Positions 44,769 through 52,815 of a stretch of DNA of 64,000 nucleotides are shown here, one piece after another. The stretch lies in the NCBI GenBank assembly GCA_965205595.1, contig CBDBHI010000030.1, positions 372,001-436,000 on the forward strand, given 5' to 3'. Positions within the stretch are counted from its first letter, which is position 1, and each line of letters opens with the position of its first letter. The notes beneath the pieces are model-generated. The model searched no databases and had not been told where the DNA came from. It saw nothing but the letters and a program-made list of their open reading frames with translations. The position numbers and the translations under genes are program-made. This DNA is from CATQHP01 sp965205595 (GTDB lineage: Bacteria; Acidobacteriota; Terriglobia; Bryobacterales; UBA6623).

Positions 44769-47231
44769 TTGACATGCGAGGTGAGAAACCTCGCTGGCAG
44801 CTCCAAGGTCATATCGAGCTGTCAGATAACGCCGGCGGATTCCAGGCCGCTGCGCGCGCCCGACTGCATTTCAAGAGAGCCTTTGACAACCAACGGCCAC
44901 AAACGTTTCGGCGCCACTGAACAGCTTAACGACAGTAGGGCTGCTCGCGACAGAATTGACCCTGCCAGACTGGAAGTCGAAAACAAGATTCTACGGTGGC
45001 GATTGGAACTTCTAACCGGGAGTCCGGGCTGGCGGATGAATCGCGGATATCGCAGATGGCTCAGAAATTCCAGTCTCGGCCGGGCACTCAGTCGACCGCT
45101 CGCTTGGTTGCTAAAACGCGTTTCCGGCCCTTCAGGCGTTGCGCACGGTAAAGAACCTTTATCGGGCACGGATTACCACTCCGGAATCATCAATGAATCG
45201 ATTCTTTACGAAAGTATGTCTGGGGGAGACATCGTTATCGTTTGCGAATTTCCAGCGGAGCTCGCGCGCGTTCCGTTGGTCGGAAACACCCGCATCTCAG
45301 GGTGGGCTGTGGCCAAACAGGGCATTGCCGCCGTCACCGCTTCCATAGATGGCGATCAAGAAATAGCGATAGATTTCGGTCGGCGGCGTCCTGACATCGG
45401 CATGCATCTGCCAGATTATCGAGGATCGTCGGATGCGGGCTTTCTCATCGATCTCGACTGCGCGAAATACGCGAGGGGCGATCATCAACTCTCCATTCTG
45501 GTGCGCACGACAGACCATGGGCAGGCGACGTTGAAGCACTCAATTAAGATCGAGCACGGGTCGCCGTATTCCGTCTGGATTCAATACCACGAAGCTCAAG
45601 CGAAGAAAAACAAGAACGCTACGAGGGAGCTCAGCGGCGCGGCGGCTAGCTCAACGATTCTTGTCGTCATGGAACTCAACGCATTCCGTCCACAGGTTTT
45701 GCGAGCCCAAATAGACTCTGTTTTCAAGCAAACTCACACCAACTGGGAGCTCTGTCTGAGGCTGCCCGCGACCGCGGGGGACGAAGCCAAGGCTACAGTG
45801 GAATCGTATGCGAACAGGGACGCAAGGGTCAGCATTGACTTCTCGAATCCCACGCAGGTAAGTGCCGGCCATTGCGTCGAAGCCATTCGACACTCGAACT
45901 GCGGCCTGTTAGCTTTCGTATGCGATTCCACGCTTGATCCCAGCGCGCTGAGTGAAGTCACGCTCGCCTTCGATCGCAAGCCATCACTCGCTATTGCCTA
46001 CGCTGACGAGGACCGAGTTTTGGATGACGGCACCCGGGAAGTACCTTTTTTTAAGCCCGACTACTCGCCAGAGCTGCTGCGAGGATTTAATTACATCGGC
46101 AATTTCTTCGTGGCGCGCCGTGATGTTGTTGAAAAACTTTCCAACGTTCAAGATTCGCCAGATGTGGACCCGATTTACGACTTCATTCTGCGCCTATCTG
46201 AAATCACATCTGACGTGGAAAGAGTCGCTAAAGTGTTGTCCCATAGAGTCGGACGCGACGACGGATGCCTATCGAATCCAGCATTAATGAACGGGAGAGC
46301 GAGCGCCGGTCGTCGGGCGATTGAGGCTCACTTTGAGAGAACGGCAACGTCGGCGTCGGTAGAAGCTGTCGCGCCATCTTCGTTTCATGTGCGCTATCTA
46401 CTCGACTCCAACCCCGAGGTGCTGATTGTCGTTCCAAGCGCCGGTCGAGATGGCCGGCTGAAGATGGCGCTCGAAAGCGTGCTTCAAAAAACCGAGTACT
46501 CAAACTTTAAGATCCTCGTCGCCGACAATTCCGACGGCCACGAGGTTGCGGAGCTAGTTTCGTCTCTAGCAACCGACGACAGAGTGACGCTCAGGGACTT
46601 TCGGTTCAGGCCGTTTAATTTCTCGCGACTCTGCAACCAGGCTGCCGGAGGTTCATCGTCCCCCATAATGCTGTTCTTAAATGACGATGTCGAAGTGATC
46701 ACTCCGACCTGGTTGGGGTCGATGGTTGAGCATGCGAACCGTAAAGAAATCGGCGCGGTGGGAGCACGGTTACGATTTCCAGACGGGACGCTTCAGCACG
46801 CGGGCGTCGTGATCGGGATTGGCGGCCTGGTTGGAAGCGCATTCCGCGGTTCGCTAGACGGCGATAACGGACACGTCGATTTATCCGCTACAACGCGCAA
46901 CTGCGCGGCCGTCTCGGCTGCCTGCCTGATGACTCGACGCAGCGTTTTTGAGGAGTTGAACGGTTTCGATGAAGTCAATTTGCAAATCTCGCTGCAAGAC
47001 GTCGACTACTGCCTGCGCGCGCTTGAAAAGGGATATCGAACGGTGTACGATCCGCACGCGGAGTTGACGCACTATGAGTCGGCGTCTCGCGAGCAGGCCG
47101 GCTTGCTGACACATCCGGAAGAAGATCACTACTTCCGCGAACGCTGGGCCGATTGGATCAAGGACGACCCATACTACAACCCGAATCTCACTCGCTCGCA
47201 AGATAACTTTGCTATTCGGCTCACTACGTAG
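44769..47231 (+). CDS. Two-domain family 2 glycosyltransferase
   Basis: Up to 820 residues. The start is unclear: TTG 44769 opens the frame, but TTG 44883 is preceded by AAGAGAG. Residues ~155-245 (ISGWAVAKQGIAAVTASIDG) form an Ig-like beta domain often placed before GT2 modules. A first GT-A-like region follows (VVMELNAFRPQVLRAQIDSV, AYADEDRVLDDG). A second, more canonical one reads EVLIVVPSAGRDGRLKMAL, IMLFLNDDVEVITPTWLGSM (DxD-like metal site) and DVDYCLRALEKGYRTVYDP. Known: such proteins build surface polysaccharides or decorate flagella and glycans. No polysaccharide cluster surrounds it, so its product is unknown. Confidence 0.85.
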   Translation: MTCEVRNLAGSSKVISSCQITPADSRPLRAPDCISREPLTTNGHKRFGATEQLNDSRAARDRIDPARLEVENKILRWRLELLTGSPGWRMNRGYRRWLRNSSLGRALSRPLAWLLKRVSGPSGVAHGKEPLSGTDYHSGIINESILYESMSGGDIVIVCEFPAELARVPLVGNTRISGWAVAKQGIAAVTASIDGDQEIAIDFGRRRPDIGMHLPDYRGSSDAGFLIDLDCAKYARGDHQLSILVRTTDHGQATLKHSIKIEHGSPYSVWIQYHEAQAKKNKNATRELSGAAASSTILVVMELNAFRPQVLRAQIDSVFKQTHTNWELCLRLPATAGDEAKATVESYANRDARVSIDFSNPTQVSAGHCVEAIRHSNCGLLAFVCDSTLDPSALSEVTLAFDRKPSLAIAYADEDRVLDDGTREVPFFKPDYSPELLRGFNYIGNFFVARRDVVEKLSNVQDSPDVDPIYDFILRLSEITSDVERVAKVLSHRVGRDDGCLSNPALMNGRASAGRRAIEAHFERTATSASVEAVAPSSFHVRYLLDSNPEVLIVVPSAGRDGRLKMALESVLQKTEYSNFKILVADNSDGHEVAELVSSLATDDRVTLRDFRFRPFNFSRLCNQAAGGSSSPIMLFLNDDVEVITPTWLGSMVEHANRKEIGAVGARLRFPDGTLQHAGVVIGIGGLVGSAFRGSLDGDNGHVDLSATTRNCAAVSAACLMTRRSVFEELNGFDEVNLQISLQDVDYCLRALEKGYRTVYDPHAELTHYESASREQAGLLTHPEEDHYFRERWADWIKDDPYYNPNLTRSQDNFAIRLTT

Positions 47232-47325
47232 GGAGCATTTCTCGGACGCATTTCGAGTTACCCTCCGGGATGGTGCTGGGCGCAAACACCCACTAGCATC
47301 TCTATCACGCTAAAATTGGCGCATC

Positions 47326-48513
47326 TTGAGTGACGAAATCGTGATCGCCTCGCGGCGGGAATTGATCTCCAAAACTACGGCCATAGCAGCAAGCGTAGCC
47401 GGCGGATTCCCGCTAGTCGCTCGCCCCACCGACATGTTAACGCTCAGCTTTCTCACCATTCCCGACCCCGATGGCTGGCACCCTCATCTGCGTCTCAAAG
47501 GCGATTGGCTGATTTTCAAAGTGAGCGACGGCACCCTCTCCGGTTACGGCGAAGCCTAGCATAGCAAGCAAGACGATCTTTGCAAGAGCACTGCTGAATC
47601 TTTATTCCAGACGCACTATGCCGACTTCAAGCTGTCTCTGGAATCTCTGAGAGCGAAGGAGCAAGAGCTTGCGGAATTGGAGCCGGACTTCGTCACGGCC
47701 ACGGCATTCTCCGGGTTGAATCAAGCTCTCTACGAGCTTCTAGCTAAGCGCGAACAAGTGCCCGTGTGGCGGCTTTTCAAGGCCAAAGCTGGATTCGAAA
47801 ACCTACCTCTATACACCACAATCAATCGATCATTAACCAGCCGTTCAAACGACGAATACCTAGATCTGGTTGCAAAGTTGCAGTCACAGGGTTTCCAGAC
47901 ATTCAAATGCGCGCCGTTTGAACGCGTCGACGGTCCCGACGATGCGTTAGAGAAAAGCGAATTCGGCATCGAAACGCTAACTAGCCTACGGAGGCAGTTC
48001 CCCGAGCTAGGCATTCGCGTCGACTTCCACGAACGATTCGGCCCGGATGATTTCTTCGAGCTTGTACCTAGATTGGAAATGCTCAAGTTGGACTGGCTGG
48101 AAGAACCATTCAAGATGGGATCCGCGTTCACGAAGCTTAGAAGCCTCACGAAGCTGAGAGTCGCCGCCGGTGAGCTGTTCTGGGGCCAGACACGGTTTGC
48201 AGAGATTACGAAAAACGAATGGGCTGACGTCATCATGCCCGACGTCAAACATGTCGGCGGCTTCGGCCCGCTACTCGCCGTCCTGGAAATGGCGAAGGGG
48301 CGCATCGAAGTTTCGCCTCACAACCCGTCCGGCCCGGTTTCAACAGCAGCCAGTTTGCATGCCGCCGCGCTTTTCCCAGAGACAGTTCGTTCCATCGAAT
48401 TCGCGTTCGATGGCGCTGGGACACGGCACCAAACGGGGGAGCAAGTCGAGGGCGGTCGGCTGTATTTGAGCGACCGACCCGGGTGGGGAATTGACCCCGA
48501 ACCCTCTGCCTGA
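47326..48513 (+). pseudogene. Enolase-superfamily enzyme (mandelate racemase-like) with in-frame TAG
   Basis: The frame opens at TTG 47326 (or GTG 47341) with a Tat-like signal (SRRELISKTTAIAASVAGG), then a capping domain up to GTLSGYGEA. A TAG at 47557 follows, and the same frame continues HSKQDDLCKST to 48513. The barrel shows FKCAPFE (Lys region), VDFHERF, LDWLEEPFK, AGELFWG and SPHNPSGP, covering the Asp/Glu/Glu metal ligands and a His base. A Ser codon TCG to TAG change would explain the stop. Substrate unknown (sugar acid or amino-acid derivative). The export signal is unusual for this superfamily but occurs in Acidobacteria and Planctomycetes. Confidence 0.82.
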
Positions 48514-48863
48514 ATCTTGGCAGCTAGTCCGCATTACTTCTCGCCACGTAGTGAGAAATGCGGGCCGGCCAGGAGCTGCCTCAACTGTTCCAGGCCCTGC
48601 TGTGTTTTACTGCTCTTAGGGGTCGTGCTTTGTTTCCTCATTCTTCGCTTTCCCACTACCGAGCAAACATCTTTACCGATTTTGCAGAACTCTCCCAACA
48701 TAACCGTTGTTCTCTCGATGCGCAGAGTAGTATCTTCACTCGTTAATCCGCAACGCACTACGCTCTACGCTTGATGCCTATGGTTATGGCGGGTTTTTCG
48801 GCGGCGGTACAATCTCTCAGACGAAAATCTGTCACGGATGATCGCTGTAGTTGAGCTCTCTCA
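48514..48863. other. Gene-free stretch holding REP-like copy 1
   Basis: About 350 bp between the enolase-superfamily pseudogene and a membrane-protein gene. Contains the palindromic REP-like copy at 48524-48566; nothing else recognised. Confidence 0.5.
48524..48566. repeat. REP-like palindrome, copy 1
   Basis: CTAGTCCGCATTACTTCTC and TGAGAAATGCGGGCC form a hairpin around GCCACGTAG. It shares the core GTGAGAAATGCGGG with copies at 54496, 56507 and 63042. Confidence 0.75.
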
Positions 48864-50027
48864 TTGAAAAGAATGGATCAGACGCGCTGGACTCTTTTGG
48901 GCCTTGCTCTTTGCCTAATTGTTCCTTCAATTGGTGAGGTTCAAAAATATCTCGGGAATCCCGCGCTGGGCGTTGTTATCGCGGTTTTTTGGGGCTATGC
49001 TAGCCTGCTGCCCTGGTTTCTCAAGAATGTGAACCAGCTCGGAGCGACGCTATTGGCGTTGGCAACGCTCTTCGCATTGATCGCGATTTTCGCTGTGTTG
49101 CGACCCATCGCGGAGTCTGGCTCGGTTGGCGGCGGCTCCGACTCGGATGACGCAATCAATATAGGCGTTGCGGAGTTGCTCGAGGGGCGCTATCCCTACT
49201 ATCCGAAGACGTATATGGGCAACCCGATCTTGCCCATGCCGGGCGCGCTTTTGCTTGCGACACCTTTCGTTCTATTAGGAGACGGCGCCTATCAAAATAT
49301 CTTCTGGCTAGCTGCCGCCTTCATGGCGGCAACAATCTATTTGAAAGATCCACGCTGGGCGCTCTTATTTATTTGGGCTTTTTTGGCTCTGTCGCCCGCT
49401 GTGTTGCAGCAAGTCGCCTCGGGTAGCGACAAGATTTCGAACGCGATCTATGTCCTGCTCTTCGCGTTACTCGTGTTGACGAACGCTACGCGGGAGCAAT
49501 CCGGCAGCGGCACCAAATCGAGAACTCTTGCCGCATCGGCGCTATTAGGGTTGGGGCTTTCGGCACGCGCGAATTATCTCTTGGTTCTGCCGCTGATATT
49601 TTCGGCGTTGGTTCGACGCGTTGGGTTGAGCCGAGCGTTGCAGTGTTGCGGCGTAACCATTTCAGTGATATTGACTATCACGATGCCTTTTTACGTTTAT
49701 GACCCCGAGGGCTTTACGCCGTTGCTCAGCTATGAAAAAGCGTCTCAATTTGAGCGCGTATTGCCGTACGCGGGAATCGTGATAACGGGCGGAGCCGGCT
49801 TGATTGGATTGGGTCTCTCGTTGCGGAAAACAAGCTACGACACCCCTGTCGTGCTACGAAATTGTGCCATCGTGCAGGCGTTCCCTGCCCTTAGCGTGCT
49901 TGCGCTGAGCGCCGTCGCCGCGGGTGCACCCTGGATGGCGCTGGCTGCGTATGCTTTCAGCTTTGCCTTCTTTGGCGCGTTTGCGGCTTTCGCAAGTCTA
50001 GCCCCGAACCGGGCCGGGCCGACCTGA
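48864..50027 (+). CDS. Polytopic membrane protein, glycosyltransferase-like (GT39/GT87 type)
   Basis: About 384-387 residues (TTG 48864 or ATG 48873). Roughly ten hydrophobic segments. A loop between the second and third helices has acidic residues (SVGGGSDSDDAINIGVAEL) followed by EGRYPYYPKTYMGNP, a layout seen in polyprenyl-phosphate-sugar transferases where an acidic loop residue is catalytic. GLGLSARANYLLVLPLIFS resembles the later helices of these enzymes. Inferred membrane glycosyltransferase; no lipid-linked pathway gene is adjacent, apart from the GT2 gene 1.6 kb upstream. Confidence 0.65.
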   Translation: MKRMDQTRWTLLGLALCLIVPSIGEVQKYLGNPALGVVIAVFWGYASLLPWFLKNVNQLGATLLALATLFALIAIFAVLRPIAESGSVGGGSDSDDAINIGVAELLEGRYPYYPKTYMGNPILPMPGALLLATPFVLLGDGAYQNIFWLAAAFMAATIYLKDPRWALLFIWAFLALSPAVLQQVASGSDKISNAIYVLLFALLVLTNATREQSGSGTKSRTLAASALLGLGLSARANYLLVLPLIFSALVRRVGLSRALQCCGVTISVILTITMPFYVYDPEGFTPLLSYEKASQFERVLPYAGIVITGGAGLIGLGLSLRKTSYDTPVVLRNCAIVQAFPALSVLALSAVAAGAPWMALAAYAFSFAFFGAFAAFASLAPNRAGPT

Positions 50028-50072
50028 GGATTCATAACCCTCGGCCCGCTCAGTGTGGCCGAGCGTCGTCGG

Positions 50073-50396
50073 TTAGCGCCGCCGGCGATCGTGTTTCTGT
50101 TTGGCGATCGCTTTGCTTTGCTTGTTGAGCTTTTGTTGAGCTTGCGCCCTTTCGCGACGCGTAAAGACACCGCCGTCTTTGCGGTCGCGAACTGTTTGGC
50201 GGTGGATCTTTGCCGCGTTTCGCTGCAGCCGAAGCGTCTCGGCCTTAGTGAGGGATTCGCTCTGGACCCCCTGCCGTATGCGTTTCTGTTGGGTTTTCTG
50301 GCGGTTCTTCGTGGACGGGCCCTCAGCGAGGACGAAGCCGGCTCCAATAGTTAAAGTGCAAACTGCGATCGTGAAATGACGAAAAATGCTTTTCAT
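50073..50396 (-). CDS. Small basic exported protein
   Basis: 107 residues from ATG 50396 (GGAGAGGAC upstream). The signal peptide is MKSIFRHFTIAVCTLTIGAG, ending near VLAEG. The mature part is very rich in Lys, Arg and Gln (KNRQKTQQKRIRQGVQSE, RERAQAQQKLNKQSKAIAKQ), probably helical. No domain recognised. Such charge-rich periplasmic proteins are widespread and uncharacterised. Confidence 0.65.
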   Translation of the reverse strand: MKSIFRHFTIAVCTLTIGAGFVLAEGPSTKNRQKTQQKRIRQGVQSESLTKAETLRLQRNAAKIHRQTVRDRKDGGVFTRRERAQAQQKLNKQSKAIAKQKHDRRRR

Positions 50397-50513
50397 GATA
50401 ATTGTCCTCTCCGTTTGAATCGATGGGAGTGAGTCGCTTGGCTTCGCTCGTTGATACCAGTACAAACTCGAAACCCGGAATAAAGTTGCGCCAGATTTTG
50501 ACGATCCCGCCGA

Positions 50514-50846
50514 TTAGCCGGCGCAGCGTATACAAATTGGCGTCTCGGGCTTGACGCTTAACCGAGCTTCGGAAATCGCTTCGTCGCAACGAATACAAAA
50601 GCCGAATTGGCTATCGCCGATGCGCTCCAAAGCCCGCCGAACTTGCCCCAACCGGGCCCCGTTACGGCGCCTCAGTTCGAGCGCCATTTGCTGCGCGAGC
50701 ATGGCGTCTTGGCGCGTAAGCCGTCCGATCGCGCGGTCTGGGCTGACTGGTGCAGTTTCGTCGCGGTCGGCGGCGAGCGACTTTTCAAGCTCTTCGCACA
50801 CAGCGATCAACTGGTCGCGGTAGTGAGCGAGGCGCTCGTCGGTCAT
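50514..50846 (-). CDS. DksA/TraR-type zinc-finger protein
   Basis: 110 residues. N-terminal coiled-coil-like helices, then a C4 zinc finger CIRCDEAISEARL followed by PETPICIRC, the DksA/TraR C-terminal finger. It lacks the long coiled coil with the acidic tip of true DksA, so it is probably a DksA-like small regulator acting on RNA polymerase. Its ATG overlaps the stop of the dehydratase gene as ATGA, so it is co-translated with that gene. Confidence 0.82.
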   Translation of the reverse strand: MTDERLAHYRDQLIAVCEELEKSLAADRDETAPVSPDRAIGRLTRQDAMLAQQMALELRRRNGARLGQVRRALERIGDSQFGFCIRCDEAISEARLSVKPETPICIRCAG

Positions 50847-52795
50847 ACTGCGCGAGCCCGGTCTAACGCGGTCACAATCGCGTCAACATCGTAGACACAG
50901 CCGCCCCAGGTGCCACCGCTTTGGGCCTGCAAAGCGGCCCATAGTCGAGTATCGTCGGGCAAGCCAGGGTTCGGCGCGAGATCCACGCGAGATTCCCGAG
51001 CGGCCAGACGGCGCGCACCCTCGGCACGATCGAACGACTCATCGGCGTGTCCAACGAGATCGAGTGAGCCGCGCATGTTTACGCGGTCAACCTCCAGCGA
51101 TACGATGTCGCCGTCAAGCAGTTTGCCGACCGGGCCGCCGGCGAGTGCCTCGGGGCCGATGTGACCGATGCATGCACCCGTCGAAACGCCCGAGAATCGC
51201 GCGTCCGTAATAACAGCAACTTGCTTGCCGTATGAAAGATGTTTAAGGGCCGAGGTGATCTGATAAATTTCTTCCATCCCTGAACCAAGTGGACCGCAAC
51301 AAATCAGCACCATGATGTCGCCCGGCTGAACCGCCCCGGAGCGAATTGCCTCAATCGCGGCGGACTCGCGGGTGAACACTCGCGCCGGACCGCTTTTTCT
51401 GTACACGCCATCGTCGTCAACAACAGCGGGATCGATTGCCGTGCTTTTGACCACCGAGCCCTCGGGGGCGAGATTGCCGCGGCAAAATGTGATCGTACTT
51501 GTGAGCCCTCGCTTTGCCGCGGAGCCGGGCGACAGGATCACGTCATCGGGGTCGACACCGTCGCGGTCGACGAGCAACTTTCGAAACCGCTCCCGCCGTT
51601 CGGAGTTCTTCCATTGATCAAGGGTCTCGCCAAGAGTCACGCCGGCTGCTGTCGAGACCGAAGTGTCCAGCAGGTCTAAGTCACGCAAGTGCAGCATCAC
51701 TTCCGGCACTCCGCCGGCTAGGAAGGCGCGGATCGTTGGATGTCCGCTCGGCCCGTTCGGAAGAACATCGACCAAGCGGGGCACTTTACAGTTCACTTCG
51801 GTCCAGGCGTCGACGTCGGGACGCTCCAGGCCGGCACAAAAGGCGACGGCGGGCAGGTGCAACAGCAAGTTCGTCGAGCCGCCGAATGCTGCATGCACGA
51901 CCATCGCATTGCGAACCGCAGCGTCGGTAACGATGTCTTTGATCGTAATGCCGGCGGCCTTTTGCGCGGCGACAGCGGTGGCCGAACGTTTCGCGCAGTC
52001 CTTCCAAACGGCTTGCCCGGAAGGAGCCAGCGCCGCATGCGGCAGCGTAAGTCCGAGGGCCTCGGCTACTACTTGCGCGGTCGCGGCGGTTCCAAGAAAC
52101 TGGCAGCCGCCGCCGGGGCTGCCGCAGGCCTTGCAGCCAAGCACCTGGGCGTCTTCGAGACTCAGCTCACCTTGTGAAAAGCGCGCGCCAATCGTTTGGA
52201 CCTTGCCCGCATCTTCGCCATCACTCGCTGGAAGCGTGACGCCCCCAGGGATCAAAATACACGGCAATTCGTGCATCGACGCCAGCGCCATCATCATCGC
52301 CGGCATCCCTTTGTCGCAGGTGGCTACACCGATTACGCCCTTGCGAGTGGGAAGCGATCGAATCAGCCGACGCAGTACCTGAGCCGCGTCGTTACGGTAC
52401 GGCAGGGAATCCATCATACCTGCGGTACCCTGCGTGCGCCCGTCGCAAGGGTCTGAGCAATATCCAGCGAACGGGATGCCACCGTTTCGGCGGATTTTGA
52501 GCGCCGCCTCTTCCATCAACAAGCCGACCTCGAAATGCCCGGTGTGATAGCCGAGCGCGACAGGCGTTCCGTCTTCGGCGCGAATACCGCCCTGCGTACT
52601 TAGAATCAGATACTCGTCGCCGCCAAGCTCGGCTGGATTCCAACCCATGCCGGCATCTTGTGTCCAGCCGAAAATGTCGCCACTGGGCCGTGTACGAAGC
52701 ATCTCGGGAGTAAGCGGAAGGAAGCCCTTCGGTCCCGGCGCTTTGGTCTTTATTTCGTAGATCGATGGATCGTCCGCGTTAAACAGGTCGGCCAT
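50843..52795 (-). CDS. YjhG/YagF-type sugar-acid dehydratase (IlvD/Edd superfamily)
   Basis: 650 residues, the usual length for the YjhG/YagF group (D-xylonate dehydratase in E. coli). Iron-sulfur and Mg ligands are likely in GYCSDPCDGRTQGT, GVATCDKGMPAMMMA and CKACGSPGGGCQFLGTAAT; the C-terminal part has DARFSGVSTGACIGHIGPEA. Known: dehydrates a sugar acid to a 2-keto-3-deoxy acid in the cytoplasm. Overlaps a DksA-like gene by 4 bp. IS-A copy 5 ends about 20 bp upstream of its ATG, so the native promoter has been cut off. Substrate (xylonate or another aldonate) not decidable. Confidence 0.9.
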   Translation of the reverse strand: MADLFNADDPSIYEIKTKAPGPKGFLPLTPEMLRTRPSGDIFGWTQDAGMGWNPAELGGDEYLILSTQGGIRAEDGTPVALGYHTGHFEVGLLMEEAALKIRRNGGIPFAGYCSDPCDGRTQGTAGMMDSLPYRNDAAQVLRRLIRSLPTRKGVIGVATCDKGMPAMMMALASMHELPCILIPGGVTLPASDGEDAGKVQTIGARFSQGELSLEDAQVLGCKACGSPGGGCQFLGTAATAQVVAEALGLTLPHAALAPSGQAVWKDCAKRSATAVAAQKAAGITIKDIVTDAAVRNAMVVHAAFGGSTNLLLHLPAVAFCAGLERPDVDAWTEVNCKVPRLVDVLPNGPSGHPTIRAFLAGGVPEVMLHLRDLDLLDTSVSTAAGVTLGETLDQWKNSERRERFRKLLVDRDGVDPDDVILSPGSAAKRGLTSTITFCRGNLAPEGSVVKSTAIDPAVVDDDGVYRKSGPARVFTRESAAIEAIRSGAVQPGDIMVLICCGPLGSGMEEIYQITSALKHLSYGKQVAVITDARFSGVSTGACIGHIGPEALAGGPVGKLLDGDIVSLEVDRVNMRGSLDLVGHADESFDRAEGARRLAARESRVDLAPNPGLPDDTRLWAALQAQSGGTWGGCVYDVDAIVTALDRARAV

Positions 52796-52815
52796 ATATT
52801 CTCAGTGTCCCCCAC

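Noticed and set aside
44774..44920. Short frame MRGEKPRWQLQG... before the glycosyltransferase
   Set aside because: It overlaps the glycosyltransferase frame, resembles nothing known and has no ribosome-binding site. It could be a frame-shifted N-terminus of the enzyme, but nothing supports that.
890..47559. In-frame TAG/TAA/TGA codons as a recoded stop (alternative genetic code, selenocysteine or pyrrolysine)
   Set aside because: All three stop codons occur as interruptions, and intact genes in the window (for example the IS-A transposases and the sulfatase at 9055) end with TAG, others with TGA. Ordinary nonsense mutations explain this better.
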